This document shows positions 36,353 to 45,319 of a stretch of 64,000 nucleotides of DNA, piece by piece. The stretch is from an uncultured Sunxiuqinia sp. GTDB taxonomy: Bacteria; Bacteroidota; Bacteroidia; Bacteroidales; Prolixibacteraceae. The stretch spans positions 513,284 through 577,283 of the forward strand of contig NZ_OY782776.1 in assembly GCF_963678245.1 (NCBI RefSeq), given 5' to 3'. The notes under the pieces were generated by a model that did no database searches, was not told where the DNA came from, and worked only from the letters and a program-made list of their open reading frames with translations. The number at the start of each line of letters is the position of its first letter. Position 1 is the first letter of the stretch. The position numbers were made by a program, and so were the translations under genes.

Positions 36353-37657
36353 ATGAAAATATCAATATTCGGTCTGGGGTATGTTGGCTGTGTCGGTCTG
36401 GGCTGCTTGGCAGAAAAAGGACATCAGGTCATAGGGGTAGACGTTGTTAAAAACAAAATTGATCTTGTAAACAATGGAAAACCGACAATAATAGAAAAGG
36501 ATGTTGACGATCTTATTTATGATAATTGGAGAAAAGGACGTATTTATGCTACCGAGAATTATGTAAAGGCAGTTGAGGCAACTGAAGTGTCCTTTATTTG
36601 TGTGGGAACACCATCGGGAGTGAACGGACACCTGGATATGAGTTATGTTGATCGTACGGCGGAGAATATAGGTAAGGCATTAGCTCAGAAAAGTGGGTTT
36701 CATGTTGTTGTAATAAGAAGTACGGTCTTGCCGGGAACTAATAAAAATATTGGCGAAATTATTGAAAAGGAGTCTGGTCGAATATTAAACCAAGATTTTG
36801 CAATAATTTCAAATCCCGAATTTTTAAGAGAAGGTACAGCGGTGAAGGACTATTACAATCCAGCAGTAACCGTGATCGGCTCTGAATGCGATATCGCTAC
36901 TGCCAAGATGCTTGAGTTGTACGAAAATGTTACTGCTCCCACGATTGTTACTTCTATTAATGTTGCAGAGTTAATTAAATATGTGAATAATTCTTTCCAT
37001 GCATTAAAAATCACATTTGCGAATGAAGTTGGTAATATCTGCAAGAAACTTGGAATTGACTCACACGAAGTAATGGAGCTTTTTTGCAAAGATGATCAAC
37101 TGAATATCTCTCCCTATTATTTTAAACCAGGATTTGCATATGGAGGTTCTTGTTTGCCTAAAGATTTAAGAGGACTAAAGACAATGGCACATGATAATTA
37201 TATAAGTAGTCCTGTTATTGAAGCCATTGAAGTTTCGAATTCACAGCAGAAAGAAATAGCTTACTCGATTATTGAATCAACCCGAAAAAAACATATTGGT
37301 ATCATCGGTTTATCTTTTAAAAAGGGAACAGATGATTTACGCTATAGCCCATCCGTTGAGTTGTGTGAAAAGTTGCTCGGAAAGGGATATCAACTGGCTA
37401 TTTATGATCCAAATGTAAATATGACTAAACTGTCAGGTACCAACAAGGATTATGTGGATTTGCATATCCCTCATTTATCAGAATTAATAACAAATGATTT
37501 TACTTATGTTGTTGATAATTCAGAAGTTTTGGTTGTCTCTCAAAATTATAAGGGGATATTTTCTGATATAAGAGAAGACCCTCAAAAAATAATTGTTGAT
37601 TTAGTGAAAATCAAGGCACTAAGGAATCATCCTAACTATCACGGTATTTGTTGGTAG
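36353..37657 (+). CDS. algD: GDP-mannose 6-dehydrogenase (AlgD type)
   Basis: Oxidises GDP-mannose twice to GDP-mannuronate. 434 residues, nearly the length of Pseudomonas AlgD, and close to it from end to end by recollection: MKISIFGLGYVGCVGLGCLA, SFICVGTPS, STVLPGTNKN, NPEFLREGTAVKDY, catalytic C267 in GGSCLPKD, LSFKKGTDDLRYSP and the final GICW. The usual alternative, UDP-glucose dehydrogenase, is less likely given these signatures and the presence of a separate ugd. Thus the polymer may hold both glucuronic and mannuronic acid, or a derivative. No alginate polymerase (Alg8) or epimerase is in the window. Confidence 0.88.
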   Translation: MKISIFGLGYVGCVGLGCLAEKGHQVIGVDVVKNKIDLVNNGKPTIIEKDVDDLIYDNWRKGRIYATENYVKAVEATEVSFICVGTPSGVNGHLDMSYVDRTAENIGKALAQKSGFHVVVIRSTVLPGTNKNIGEIIEKESGRILNQDFAIISNPEFLREGTAVKDYYNPAVTVIGSECDIATAKMLELYENVTAPTIVTSINVAELIKYVNNSFHALKITFANEVGNICKKLGIDSHEVMELFCKDDQLNISPYYFKPGFAYGGSCLPKDLRGLKTMAHDNYISSPVIEAIEVSNSQQKEIAYSIIESTRKKHIGIIGLSFKKGTDDLRYSPSVELCEKLLGKGYQLAIYDPNVNMTKLSGTNKDYVDLHIPHLSELITNDFTYVVDNSEVLVVSQNYKGIFSDIREDPQKIIVDLVKIKALRNHPNYHGICW

Positions 37658-37679
37658 TATTGGTATCTTCCTTCTATTT

Positions 37680-37697
37680 CGGAAATTGTCGTTTCCG
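37680..37697 (+). terminator. Small hairpin after algD
   Basis: CGGAAA and TTTCCG arms around a 6-base loop, followed by GGTTTTG, 22 bases past the algD stop. The short stem and weak T-run make it an attenuator or weak terminator at best; it would split the cluster into a synthesis and an export transcript. Confidence 0.35.
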
Positions 37698-37808
37698 GGT
37701 TTTGAGACTGCATAGTGATGGTTCTAGTAATCGGCTTCCTTTAATCTGTCCTTACCGATTTTATTCCTGAATATCCATATTCTTATAAAAACTCAATATA
37801 GTTAGATA

Positions 37809-39185
37809 ATGAATTCTACTGAAAAGAAGCTATTATTAATTTATCTCATCATTGATCTGTTTTTGATCAATTTCTCCGTGAGTATTATTTATTATTATAA
37901 GTTCTATTTTCTCCATTATAAGGTTTTTGAACAAGTGCTCTTTTCCTTTAATTTATCATGGCTGCTAGCGCTGTCAATGTACCGACGTAAGAATTTGTTT
38001 CTTCGAAATGGATTTTTAAACCGGGTGGCACGTAGTACAACTCGTTTCATGATTTTCACGGTTATCTTTGCTTTTATTATTGTTATCATTGGACATGACG
38101 ATATTCCGAGGGCTTTTTTAACACTTAGTAGTTTCGTTTTTCTATCCTTAAATCTGTTATTTTATTATTTGGTTTATACTCTTTTAGGAATATTCCGAAG
38201 ATACGGTCATTATATGACCAAAGTATTGATAATTGGTGCAGGAAGAAGTGGACAGGACGTCGGGCATTTTATTGATGTAAACCTAGAAATGGGGTATTCA
38301 GTAGTGGGATATCTTGATGATAATTTGGAGCTTAAAGATAAAGTCTCCGTTCTTGGGGGGATTGATGAACTGAGTGAGTTGTATAATAGGTTTATGTTTA
38401 ATGAGATAATTATTACTCTTCCATTAATATATGAAGAGAAAATCAGTGAGATATTGGCTGTTGCTGAATACAACGGTATTAGGGTGAGATTAATTCCTGA
38501 TTTTTATCGGTTGATAAAGCATACTTATAGTATTGAGACAAAAGACGCTATTCCATTTCTCAACGTTCACCAAATACCGCTGGATAACTTTAATTTTCAA
38601 ATCTGCAAAAGAGTGTTTGATATCCTTTTCTCATCAGTGGTTCTTCTATGTCTTTCTCCTATTTTGGTTTTGTTGGCATTGTCTATCTGGATTGAATCAA
38701 GGGGGCCGGTTTTCTATAAACCTGTAAGATTAGGAAAAGGAGGTAAGGAATTTACTATCTATAAATTTCGCTCAATGAGCGTTTGTGACGTCGCTGTTGG
38801 CGGGGCTAATTCAACAAAGAAGAATGATGATCGGATTACTTCTGTTGGGCGTATTATTCGGAAATATAGTTTAGACGAACTTCCACAGTTTTTGAATGTT
38901 TTTTTGGGAGATATGTCAGTAGTCGGTCCTCGACCTCATCGAGTTTGGTTAAATAAAGATCTTCAGTCAAAAGTTCAGGGGTATATGATGCGTCACTACG
39001 TTAAGCCGGGTATTACAGGATGGGCGCAAGTGAATGGCTGGAGGGGACCAACTGAAACCAGACAACAACGATATGGCCGAACACTCCACGATCTTTGGTA
39101 CATTGAAAATTGGTCCTTTCTTTTAGATCTCTGGATTATATTCCTGACAGTATTCGGCGTGAAAACTCGGAAAAATGCTTTCTGA
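37809..39185 (+). CDS. Initiating undecaprenyl-phosphate sugar phosphotransferase (WcaJ type)
   Basis: Inner-membrane enzyme that loads the first sugar-1-phosphate onto undecaprenyl phosphate. 458 residues: about four or five helices (10-130), a CoA-binding-like Rossmann domain (VLIIGAGRSGQDVGHF near 140), a further helix (LFSSVVLLCLSPILVLLAL near 275) and the catalytic bacterial sugar-transferase domain (YKFRSMS, DELPQFLNVFLGDMSVVGPRP, MRHYVKPGITGWAQVNGWRG). The polyisoprenyl-phosphate hexose form is expected, so glucose or galactose is the likely first sugar. It starts the second half of the cluster, 151 bases after algD. Confidence 0.92.
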   Translation: MNSTEKKLLLIYLIIDLFLINFSVSIIYYYKFYFLHYKVFEQVLFSFNLSWLLALSMYRRKNLFLRNGFLNRVARSTTRFMIFTVIFAFIIVIIGHDDIPRAFLTLSSFVFLSLNLLFYYLVYTLLGIFRRYGHYMTKVLIIGAGRSGQDVGHFIDVNLEMGYSVVGYLDDNLELKDKVSVLGGIDELSELYNRFMFNEIIITLPLIYEEKISEILAVAEYNGIRVRLIPDFYRLIKHTYSIETKDAIPFLNVHQIPLDNFNFQICKRVFDILFSSVVLLCLSPILVLLALSIWIESRGPVFYKPVRLGKGGKEFTIYKFRSMSVCDVAVGGANSTKKNDDRITSVGRIIRKYSLDELPQFLNVFLGDMSVVGPRPHRVWLNKDLQSKVQGYMMRHYVKPGITGWAQVNGWRGPTETRQQRYGRTLHDLWYIENWSFLLDLWIIFLTVFGVKTRKNAF

Positions 39186-39247
39186 CCAGAATTCGGTTAT
39201 TCTTTTGGGTATTGGCAGATTTCATTGATCGATATAAGTTTGGAAAA

Positions 39248-40867
39248 ATGTTGAGAGCTTTATTCGTAGTGCAGGCTTGTGCCCTGATATTTTTTAACCA
39301 CTTAGGCTACGGACAAGAAAAGACTGGTGAAGTGCAATCTCTTCCTATTCACGAAGAAATATTTCGTTTAAGTTCTCATTCAATTGTTAATCTGAATGGG
39401 GTCACTCCATTTTGGTTTTATTCGAACACTTGCGGACAGGTTGAAAAGAGTAAAAAATCAGGACAGTATTTTGTGGGAGAGCTTTATTGCTCAAAACAAG
39501 TTGGAAAGATATCTATGGTGTCAGGGATTGAACTAATAAATTATGATGTTGGTAAAAAAAATATTTTAACACAGCTATTCCTTAACCTGCGATATAAAAA
39601 ACTACTCCTGAGAATTGGAAAAGAAAGATTCACAATTGGACAGTATGGTGATAATTTGTCTTCCGGATCAATGTTTATTAGTTCAAATGCAAGGCCATTA
39701 CCTCGCATAGGAATTGGATATTATGATTATGAAAATGTACCATTTTCAAATGGTTGGTTGGTATTTAAAGGCGCTTGTCATTTAGTTCTTTTAAATGATG
39801 ATCGGGGAGAGAAGGGGACTGACAAACCTTATCTTCATGAGAAGTTTCTATACATTAAAACAAATAATAAGTTTTTAAATCTATGGTTGGGAATGAATCA
39901 CTCAGTACTTATGGGGGGGGCTTATCCCGGTGGATTCAGGATTCCTGTTGATTTTGACGCATCTTTCTTTGGGAAGGGGTCAAATAAATTTCCCAAAAGC
40001 TTTCAGGGGGAACAAAATAATGCGGCAGGTGCTCATTTCGGGTTATTTGATTTTGGAGCGAAATTCCAAAGAAGTCTCTGGCAAATTCAGACTTGGTATC
40101 AGAAACCAATTTCAGATGGGTCTGGTTTGCATGGTATTTTTAAAATGAATCATGATAAGGTGATAGGAGTAAATTTAGAGTTTTATGGAAAGCGAATCAT
40201 TAATCACTTCGTTTTTGAATACCTGAAGACAGATCATCAAAGTGGGAAAGGTATCCCAAACTTTCCCCGAAATAGTGAACTTGGAAACATTGATGCTATT
40301 GAGGATTACGATTTTTATCTCTATCAGAACTATGGAATAACGACATCTGGTATTTCAAAAGAGGAATTCATAAAATACCTCTTGGTGTATATTAATGGAG
40401 GAGAGAAGCTTGGAGGTAGAGATAACTACTATAACAATGGCATGTACCATATGGGAAACTCATACCACGGCAACTCAATTGGAACTCCTTTATTTTTTAC
40501 GGAATCGGACGCCGAGTTCTGGAGGGGGGCCTCCAAATTCTCTTACGATCATTATTTTATTAGCAACAGAGTAATCGCGTATCACTTTGGAATTTCTGGT
40601 TGGTTTGGTCAACGGATTAACTATCGCTTGCTTCAAACTTTTTCGATAAACAAAGGAAGTTATGCGGGCAAGTATCAAGGGATTTTTAATTGGAATGAAC
40701 AACCAAACTATTTTTTCAGCAAAGGACTTCATCAAAACTATTTTTTATTTGAGCTGAATTACTTCTTAAAAGAAACACCATTGGTGCTATCTATAAGTGA
40801 GGGATGGGATATGGGGCAGATTGCTAAATCGAATGCCTTTCAGTTTTCAGTATCCTGGATGTTGTGA
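39248..40867 (+). CDS. Wzi-like outer-membrane capsule assembly protein
   Basis: 539 residues from the ATG at 39248, which opens a signal peptide (LRALFVVQACALIFFN, cleavage near GYGQ). An in-frame start at 39110 inside the previous gene would bury that signal and is rejected. The mature protein is a run of amphipathic beta strands ending in an aromatic C-terminal strand (FQFSVSWML), as for an outer-membrane barrel. It resembles the Bacteroidota Wzi-family proteins that hold capsule at the surface, and sits just before wza and wzc. Family similarity is moderate by eye. Confidence 0.65.
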   Translation: MLRALFVVQACALIFFNHLGYGQEKTGEVQSLPIHEEIFRLSSHSIVNLNGVTPFWFYSNTCGQVEKSKKSGQYFVGELYCSKQVGKISMVSGIELINYDVGKKNILTQLFLNLRYKKLLLRIGKERFTIGQYGDNLSSGSMFISSNARPLPRIGIGYYDYENVPFSNGWLVFKGACHLVLLNDDRGEKGTDKPYLHEKFLYIKTNNKFLNLWLGMNHSVLMGGAYPGGFRIPVDFDASFFGKGSNKFPKSFQGEQNNAAGAHFGLFDFGAKFQRSLWQIQTWYQKPISDGSGLHGIFKMNHDKVIGVNLEFYGKRIINHFVFEYLKTDHQSGKGIPNFPRNSELGNIDAIEDYDFYLYQNYGITTSGISKEEFIKYLLVYINGGEKLGGRDNYYNNGMYHMGNSYHGNSIGTPLFFTESDAEFWRGASKFSYDHYFISNRVIAYHFGISGWFGQRINYRLLQTFSINKGSYAGKYQGIFNWNEQPNYFFSKGLHQNYFLFELNYFLKETPLVLSISEGWDMGQIAKSNAFQFSVSWML

Positions 40868-40940
40868 CTTTGTTAGTTTGGCTCTTTTTTATGTTCTCAT
40901 CAGTTCTTTTGAGTGCGATAAATCTTATTAATCGGAAAAT

Positions 40941-41729
40941 ATGAAAATGATTAAGTTAAAACTATTACTATTTCTTTTTATTTCAGTAGGCTTTGGGTCT
41001 TGCAGGTCAAATAAAGATCTGACCTACTTCCAGAATCTGTCGTCAGAAAATTTTCGAACTCAGGCAATATTTTCAATCGAAAACTATAAACTTCAGGAAA
41101 GTGACAATTTATATATCAAAGTCGTTTCTGTTGACCCGAATGTATCACAATTGTTTAATTCATCTAGTGGATCGGGAAGCTTCGGAGGAACCTCTCAGCA
41201 ATACGGATCGGAAGTGACACAGCATCTGAATGGTTATCAGGTTGATAAGTTGGGTTTTGTAGAATTGCCTATTGTTGGAAAACTATTTGTCTTAAACAAA
41301 ACACTTTTAGATGCGAGGGAGCTAATCTATCACGAAATAAAAAAGTATTTTAAAGAGGTGACCGTTTATGTGAAGTTAATGAGTTTTGAATATACCGTGA
41401 TGGGAGAAGTGTCAAAACCCGGAGTTTATTCTTGTTTCAAAAATACGAGAACAATTTTGGAGGCCATTAGTCAAGCCAGTGGAACAACTGACTATGCAAA
41501 ACTGAAAAATGTAATTGTTTTGCGTGGCAGTGGAGAGGAGAAACAATCGATAAGAATTGATTTTACAGATCGGTCATTTCTGAATTCAGAAGCATATTAT
41601 TTACAGCCTGATGATGTTGTGTATGTTTGTCCGGACAAATATAAAAATGCACGGCTGAATTCATCTACCTACTCATTGCTTTTAACTTCAATAACTACTT
41701 TGATTGTTTTCCTAAAATATATTAACTAA
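40941..41729 (+). CDS. wza: Wza-like polysaccharide export lipoprotein
   Basis: 262 residues with a lipoprotein signal (C21 in GFGSC), a Poly_export domain (IENYKLQESDNLYIKVVSVDP, VDKLGFVELPIVGKLFV) and a SLBB domain (YTVMGEVSKPGVYSCFKNTRTILEAI), ending in a hydrophobic helix. Forms or caps the outer-membrane channel for the polymer together with the inner-membrane Wzc that follows. Shorter than E. coli Wza, as usual in Bacteroidota. A serine/glycine-rich insert (SSSGSGSFGG) near 75-85 is a flexible addition. Confidence 0.9.
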   Translation: MKMIKLKLLLFLFISVGFGSCRSNKDLTYFQNLSSENFRTQAIFSIENYKLQESDNLYIKVVSVDPNVSQLFNSSSGSGSFGGTSQQYGSEVTQHLNGYQVDKLGFVELPIVGKLFVLNKTLLDARELIYHEIKKYFKEVTVYVKLMSFEYTVMGEVSKPGVYSCFKNTRTILEAISQASGTTDYAKLKNVIVLRGSGEEKQSIRIDFTDRSFLNSEAYYLQPDDVVYVCPDKYKNARLNSSTYSLLLTSITTLIVFLKYIN

Positions 41730-41756
41730 AAGCTATATTTTTCAAATTACCCTTGT

Positions 41757-44108
41757 ATGGACCATACTGATAAATTACTCGATACAATAGAAAAGAAAGG
41801 GAACAAGCCTGTTGATTTGAAGCAGTTTCTGACGAAATTATTACTTAATTGGCACTTGTTTGTTATATTTCTTTTAATAAGTCTCGCAACAGCTTATTTG
41901 TATAACAAGCTGGCTCCACCGGTTTATTCTGCCAGCAGTCTTATTCTTATAAAAGAAAAGCAGGCTGATGGGATGGATCTAAATAATCTTCTTGACAATT
42001 TTCAGTTGAAAACAAATGTAAAATTAGCTAATCATATTGGTATATTAACATCATTAAGTTTGAATCAACAAGTTGTTAGGAAATTGGACTGGAAAGTTTC
42101 CTGGTTTCAAGATGTTTTTTTATGGAATTATGATCTGTCAGAAAACCCACCCTATCAGATTGTTTTAGATGCTACCGACTATTACATTCCTAATTTGTCG
42201 CTCGATATTATTCCTCTTGATAGCAGTAAGTATCGACTAACGATAGATGATGAGACCTACATAAAAGGACAAGAACAACATATTGAATTTGAGCAGGAAG
42301 GAGTGTTTGGTCAAAAATTTGAAAATGAGTATTTCCGTTTTACCCTTAATAAACTCACCGAGTATCCGGAAGGGAAAATCTTTTTTCAATTTAATAGTCT
42401 GGATCAACTGGCATTGTATTATAAAAATCATGTCGAGGTTTCGTCGGTTAACAAAGATGCCGATTTAATTGAGTTAAACTTAAATGGCCAATCCCGGTTA
42501 AAGGTAACTCAATATTTAAATGAGCTGATGAATGAATACGTTGAATATGGACTGGATGAAAAAAATTTGACAACTGAGAATACTATTCAGTTTATAGATA
42601 GACAATTGGCTGATATTGTCGATACATTGCGAATTACGGGTGACGATTTTACTGAATATCGGGCAAAAAATAAAGTATTTGACTTAGGGCAGAAAGCGTC
42701 GTTAGTCGTAGAGAAATTAGTCAAATTGGAATCAGAAGAGTCACTGCTAAAAATGCAAATCAATTATTATGAGAACCTGAACGGTTATCTGGATGATTCT
42801 GAAAGAATGAAAAAGATGATTGCTCCTTCTGTGGTTGGAGTTACTGATCAGGCACTCAACAGTATGGTGGGTAAACTCATTGAACTCTATGGAAATAAGG
42901 AGACACTTTCATATAGTCTGGAAGATATAAATCCAAGTATACAAATGCTTGATAGGGAAATTGCCTATGTGAAGAGAAGTCTTCAGGAAAATACGATTAA
43001 TTTGATTAATAATGCGAAACAAGACCTTGGTTCTTTAGGGCAAGAAATTGCCGAAATTGAAGAAATGTTAGTCAAATATCCTAGAACGGAACAGGATTTA
43101 ATCAATATTCGAAGAATGTTTGATTTGAATAATGAGTTATATACATTTCTACTTCAGAAAAGAGCAGAAGCAGAGATAGCTAAAGCATCTAATATTCCAG
43201 ATGTAAAAATTGTAGATAAAGCGACTTTGCTCACATTAATAGAGAAGGGCCCTAAAAAGAGGCTGAGCTATATTATCGGACTTTTTATAGGTTTGTTTAT
43301 ACCTTTTTCAATATTAACAGTTCGGGATTATTTTGATGAAACCATTCATACACCCGATGAGGTGAAAAAGTTGACAGAAATCCCCCTTGTTGGAAAAGTA
43401 TTTCATAACTCATTTGCAGAGGCAGTTCCGATTGTAGAACATCCGAGATCATCTTTGGCAGAGTCTTTACGTGATTTGAGGACAAATATAGAGTATATTA
43501 CCCTGAACAAGTATCCGGTAGTAATAGGAGTTCACTCTGTTATTCCAAGTGAAGGAAAATCTTTTGTGTCAACTAATCTATCTGCGATCTTTGCTATGAA
43601 TAGTAAAAAAGTGGTTTTAGTTGGGGCAGATATGAGGAAGCCGATGCTTAATAAGCTATTGGAGATAAAAATGGGGCAGGAGGGATTGAGTACTTATCTT
43701 ATTGGTCAAAATTCAATGGATGAAATTATTAAAAGTACTCACATTGAAAACCTGGATCTTGTTGCTTCCGGGCCGATTCCTCCAAATCCCGTTGAATTGC
43801 TTAGTAACGAAAGGTTTTCAAGGTTTTTAAATGAACTGCGAATAAAATATGACGTCATTGTCTTTGATAATTCACCGTTGAGTTTAGTTACAGATTCACG
43901 CATTATCGCACGTTATACGGATGTTGATTTATATGTAATGAGGCAAAATTATAGTCTGAGAAGTGCAGTCAGCTATATTAATGAGGTTGTGGAAAGAGGT
44001 AATAACAAGGCTGGAATTATTTTAAATGATGTTGATCCAAAGACCGCAAATTATTCTTATGGTGGTTATCAAAGGTATTTTAAGAAAGGCTATGGTTATT
44101 TACAGTAG
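41757..44108 (+). CDS. wzc: Wzc-type chain-length regulator and tyrosine autokinase
   Basis: Inner-membrane co-polymerase of 783 residues: Wzz-type domain (helices near 30-55 and 505-525 flank a periplasmic coiled-coil region), GNVR-like segment (LVKYPRTEQDLINIRRMF) and a cytoplasmic BY-kinase domain (about 560-783). Walker A reads IPSEGKSFVSTNL, with serine where GEGKS has glycine; Walker A' is VVLVGADMRKP and Walker B is VIVFDNSP. The C-terminal tail is tyrosine-rich (NYSYGGYQRYFKKGYGYLQ), the usual autophosphorylation cluster. It couples polymer length to export through Wza. No matching low-molecular-weight phosphatase is seen in the window. Confidence 0.93.
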   Translation: MDHTDKLLDTIEKKGNKPVDLKQFLTKLLLNWHLFVIFLLISLATAYLYNKLAPPVYSASSLILIKEKQADGMDLNNLLDNFQLKTNVKLANHIGILTSLSLNQQVVRKLDWKVSWFQDVFLWNYDLSENPPYQIVLDATDYYIPNLSLDIIPLDSSKYRLTIDDETYIKGQEQHIEFEQEGVFGQKFENEYFRFTLNKLTEYPEGKIFFQFNSLDQLALYYKNHVEVSSVNKDADLIELNLNGQSRLKVTQYLNELMNEYVEYGLDEKNLTTENTIQFIDRQLADIVDTLRITGDDFTEYRAKNKVFDLGQKASLVVEKLVKLESEESLLKMQINYYENLNGYLDDSERMKKMIAPSVVGVTDQALNSMVGKLIELYGNKETLSYSLEDINPSIQMLDREIAYVKRSLQENTINLINNAKQDLGSLGQEIAEIEEMLVKYPRTEQDLINIRRMFDLNNELYTFLLQKRAEAEIAKASNIPDVKIVDKATLLTLIEKGPKKRLSYIIGLFIGLFIPFSILTVRDYFDETIHTPDEVKKLTEIPLVGKVFHNSFAEAVPIVEHPRSSLAESLRDLRTNIEYITLNKYPVVIGVHSVIPSEGKSFVSTNLSAIFAMNSKKVVLVGADMRKPMLNKLLEIKMGQEGLSTYLIGQNSMDEIIKSTHIENLDLVASGPIPPNPVELLSNERFSRFLNELRIKYDVIVFDNSPLSLVTDSRIIARYTDVDLYVMRQNYSLRSAVSYINEVVERGNNKAGIILNDVDPKTANYSYGGYQRYFKKGYGYLQ

Positions 44109-44204
44109 CGATAGTGTTTAAGAGTTGGACTCATGTTTAATTTAAGCGTTTTCATTTATAAATAGTAGTTTTGCAACAAGAAGTTGAATAATTTTTTAAA
44201 GCCT

Positions 44205-44700
44205 ATGTCCATTATTAATTTTTAGATGAAATTCCTGTTCTACTTGATGAGGGTTTTTATATCCTAATGAAGAATGTTACCTTTTTTATTATACCATATT
44301 TCTATCCACTCAAAGATTTTAGATTTGGATTCTTCGATAGATTCAAATGTATTGCCATAGATTAACCCTGTTCTCAAGGTTATGAAAAAAGATTCTGAAA
44401 CTGCATTATCCGAGCAATTGGCTTTCCTATACATCGATTGAGAGATGAAAGAATTGGTCATTAATAGCTTTCTAAATTCCCTTAAGACATATTGTATCTC
44501 CTGTCAGAATGAAAAGGTGTAGACTTGTTTTTTCCATTTTCCCTACAGCCATTCTCCAGGCGGGAATAAGCGCTTTTTGAGTATATTAAACTTGTACTTA
44601 ATGACCTCACGATGATTTGCCTATCGTATAAATCCATGATCGTGGTTAAGTACAACCATCCCGACAAATTGGGAAGTCAAAGAAAGTCAAAAGCCTGTAA
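44205..44700 (-). mobile_element. IS3-family (IS150 group) transposase remnant
   Basis: Minus-strand frames preserve two blocks of OrfB: SGWLYLTTIMDLYDRQII (44590-44665) and RKANCSDNAVSESFF with TGLIYGNTFESIEESKSKIFEW (44280-44440), then HSSLGYKNPHQVEQEF in a shifted frame (44215-44270). At least two frameshifts and several stops break it, and OrfA is missing. It is a dead insertion, 100 bases after wzc, marking the cluster boundary. Confidence 0.78.
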
Positions 44701-44722
44701 ATTATATAATTTACAGGCTTTT
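44689..44722 (+). terminator. 34-base perfect palindrome with T-run
   Basis: Two 17-base arms with no loop bases (centre between 44705 and 44706, arms containing AGCCTGTAAATT), followed by TTGATTTTTG on the plus strand. It has the form of an intrinsic terminator but lies at the edge of an IS remnant with no intact gene just upstream on either strand. It could be the orphan terminator of wzc transcription, 580 bases late, or part of a mobile element. Confidence 0.6.
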
Positions 44723-44804
44723 TTGATTTTTGTCATATCAATTCATATCAGAAAATATCATAACTTATAGTGAAACTATTTTCAATCTCATTTTTATATT
44801 GATT

Positions 44805-44840
44805 TTGATAATTCGCGATTCGCGAATCGCAGATTATCAA
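44805..44840. repeat. 36-base compound palindrome with a GC-rich heart
   Basis: GCGATTCG and CGAATCGC form a perfect 16-base palindrome (44815-44830). It is flanked by TC/AG mismatches and outer arms TTGATAAT (44805-44812) and ATTATCAA (44833-44840). The surroundings are A/T-rich. It is not followed by a T-run. Possible recombination, integrase or protein-binding site; not identified. Confidence 0.55.
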
Positions 44841-45127
44841 GTTTTAGTCAATGAAATCAGTTGGATAACCTCTAGTGAATTCTAAATACTGCCAGTCTCT
44901 CGTCTTTCCATTGCTGCTAACAATGGGCAAGCTGGTCGTCATTATATAACAACACTAGGCAGTAAGCATTCGGACAGCATTCCCTAATCGTTACGCATTT
45001 TTATCTCAACCCTCCGGGGGTTCAATTTCCCAAGTTGCCAACAAGCGGATCGGGAGGATAGAGAGTCTAAAACAGGTATATGTGTAAGCAGGAATGGGAG
45101 CCCAATGCATGGGTGAAGCGCAACTGA

Positions 45128-45319
45128 TTGTTGTTATTTGTGAAATTTATGGGTCAATTTGTTCTGTGGGTGGTTCAAACTGCTCAGGGACTAATCAAAT
45201 TCTTCCGTGGAGCAGTCAAATTGCCGAGGGGAGCAGTCAAACTGCCGAGGGGAAGGATGAAACTTCCGATGGGAGGGGGCAAGGTGCCGATGGAGGGGGC
45301 AAACCTGACGCGGGGCTAA
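45128..45319 (+). CDS. Small hypothetical frame built from heptapeptide repeats
   Basis: A TTG-started frame of 63 residues (an ATG at 45149 would give 56). After a hydrophobic start (GQFVLWVVQTAQGLIK) the sequence is seven-residue units: FFRGAVK, LPRGAVK, LPRGRMK, LPMGGGK, VPMEGAN, and it stops soon after. The pattern is basic, glycine-rich and ends each unit with lysine. I recognise no family. Because the underlying DNA is a 21-base repeat, open frames arise easily, so this may not be translated; a second frame is open through the same repeats. Confidence 0.25.
   Translation: MLLFVKFMGQFVLWVVQTAQGLIKFFRGAVKLPRGAVKLPRGRMKLPMGGGKVPMEGANLTRG
45179..45304 (+). repeat. Six imperfect 21-base tandem repeats
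   Basis: Units of exactly 21 bases begin at 45179, 45200, 45221, 45242, 45263 and 45284. The two best share GGAGCAGTCAAA and most share CCGAGGGG or CCGATGGG. Degeneration grows toward the 3' end. The period is a multiple of three, so all units stay in one reading frame. There are no spacers, so it is not a CRISPR array. Origin unknown. Confidence 0.75.

Noticed and set aside
36353..37657. Second UDP-glucose dehydrogenase
   Set aside because: N-terminal, central and C-terminal signatures (including the final GICW) fit AlgD better, and a separate ugd is present; not fully excluded without a profile search.
39110..39247. Longer start for the Wzi-like gene
   Set aside because: It would begin inside the preceding gene and put 46 charged residues before an obvious signal peptide.
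45179..45304. CRISPR array
   Set aside because: The repeats are 21 bases long, directly abutting, without spacers, and no cas gene is present.
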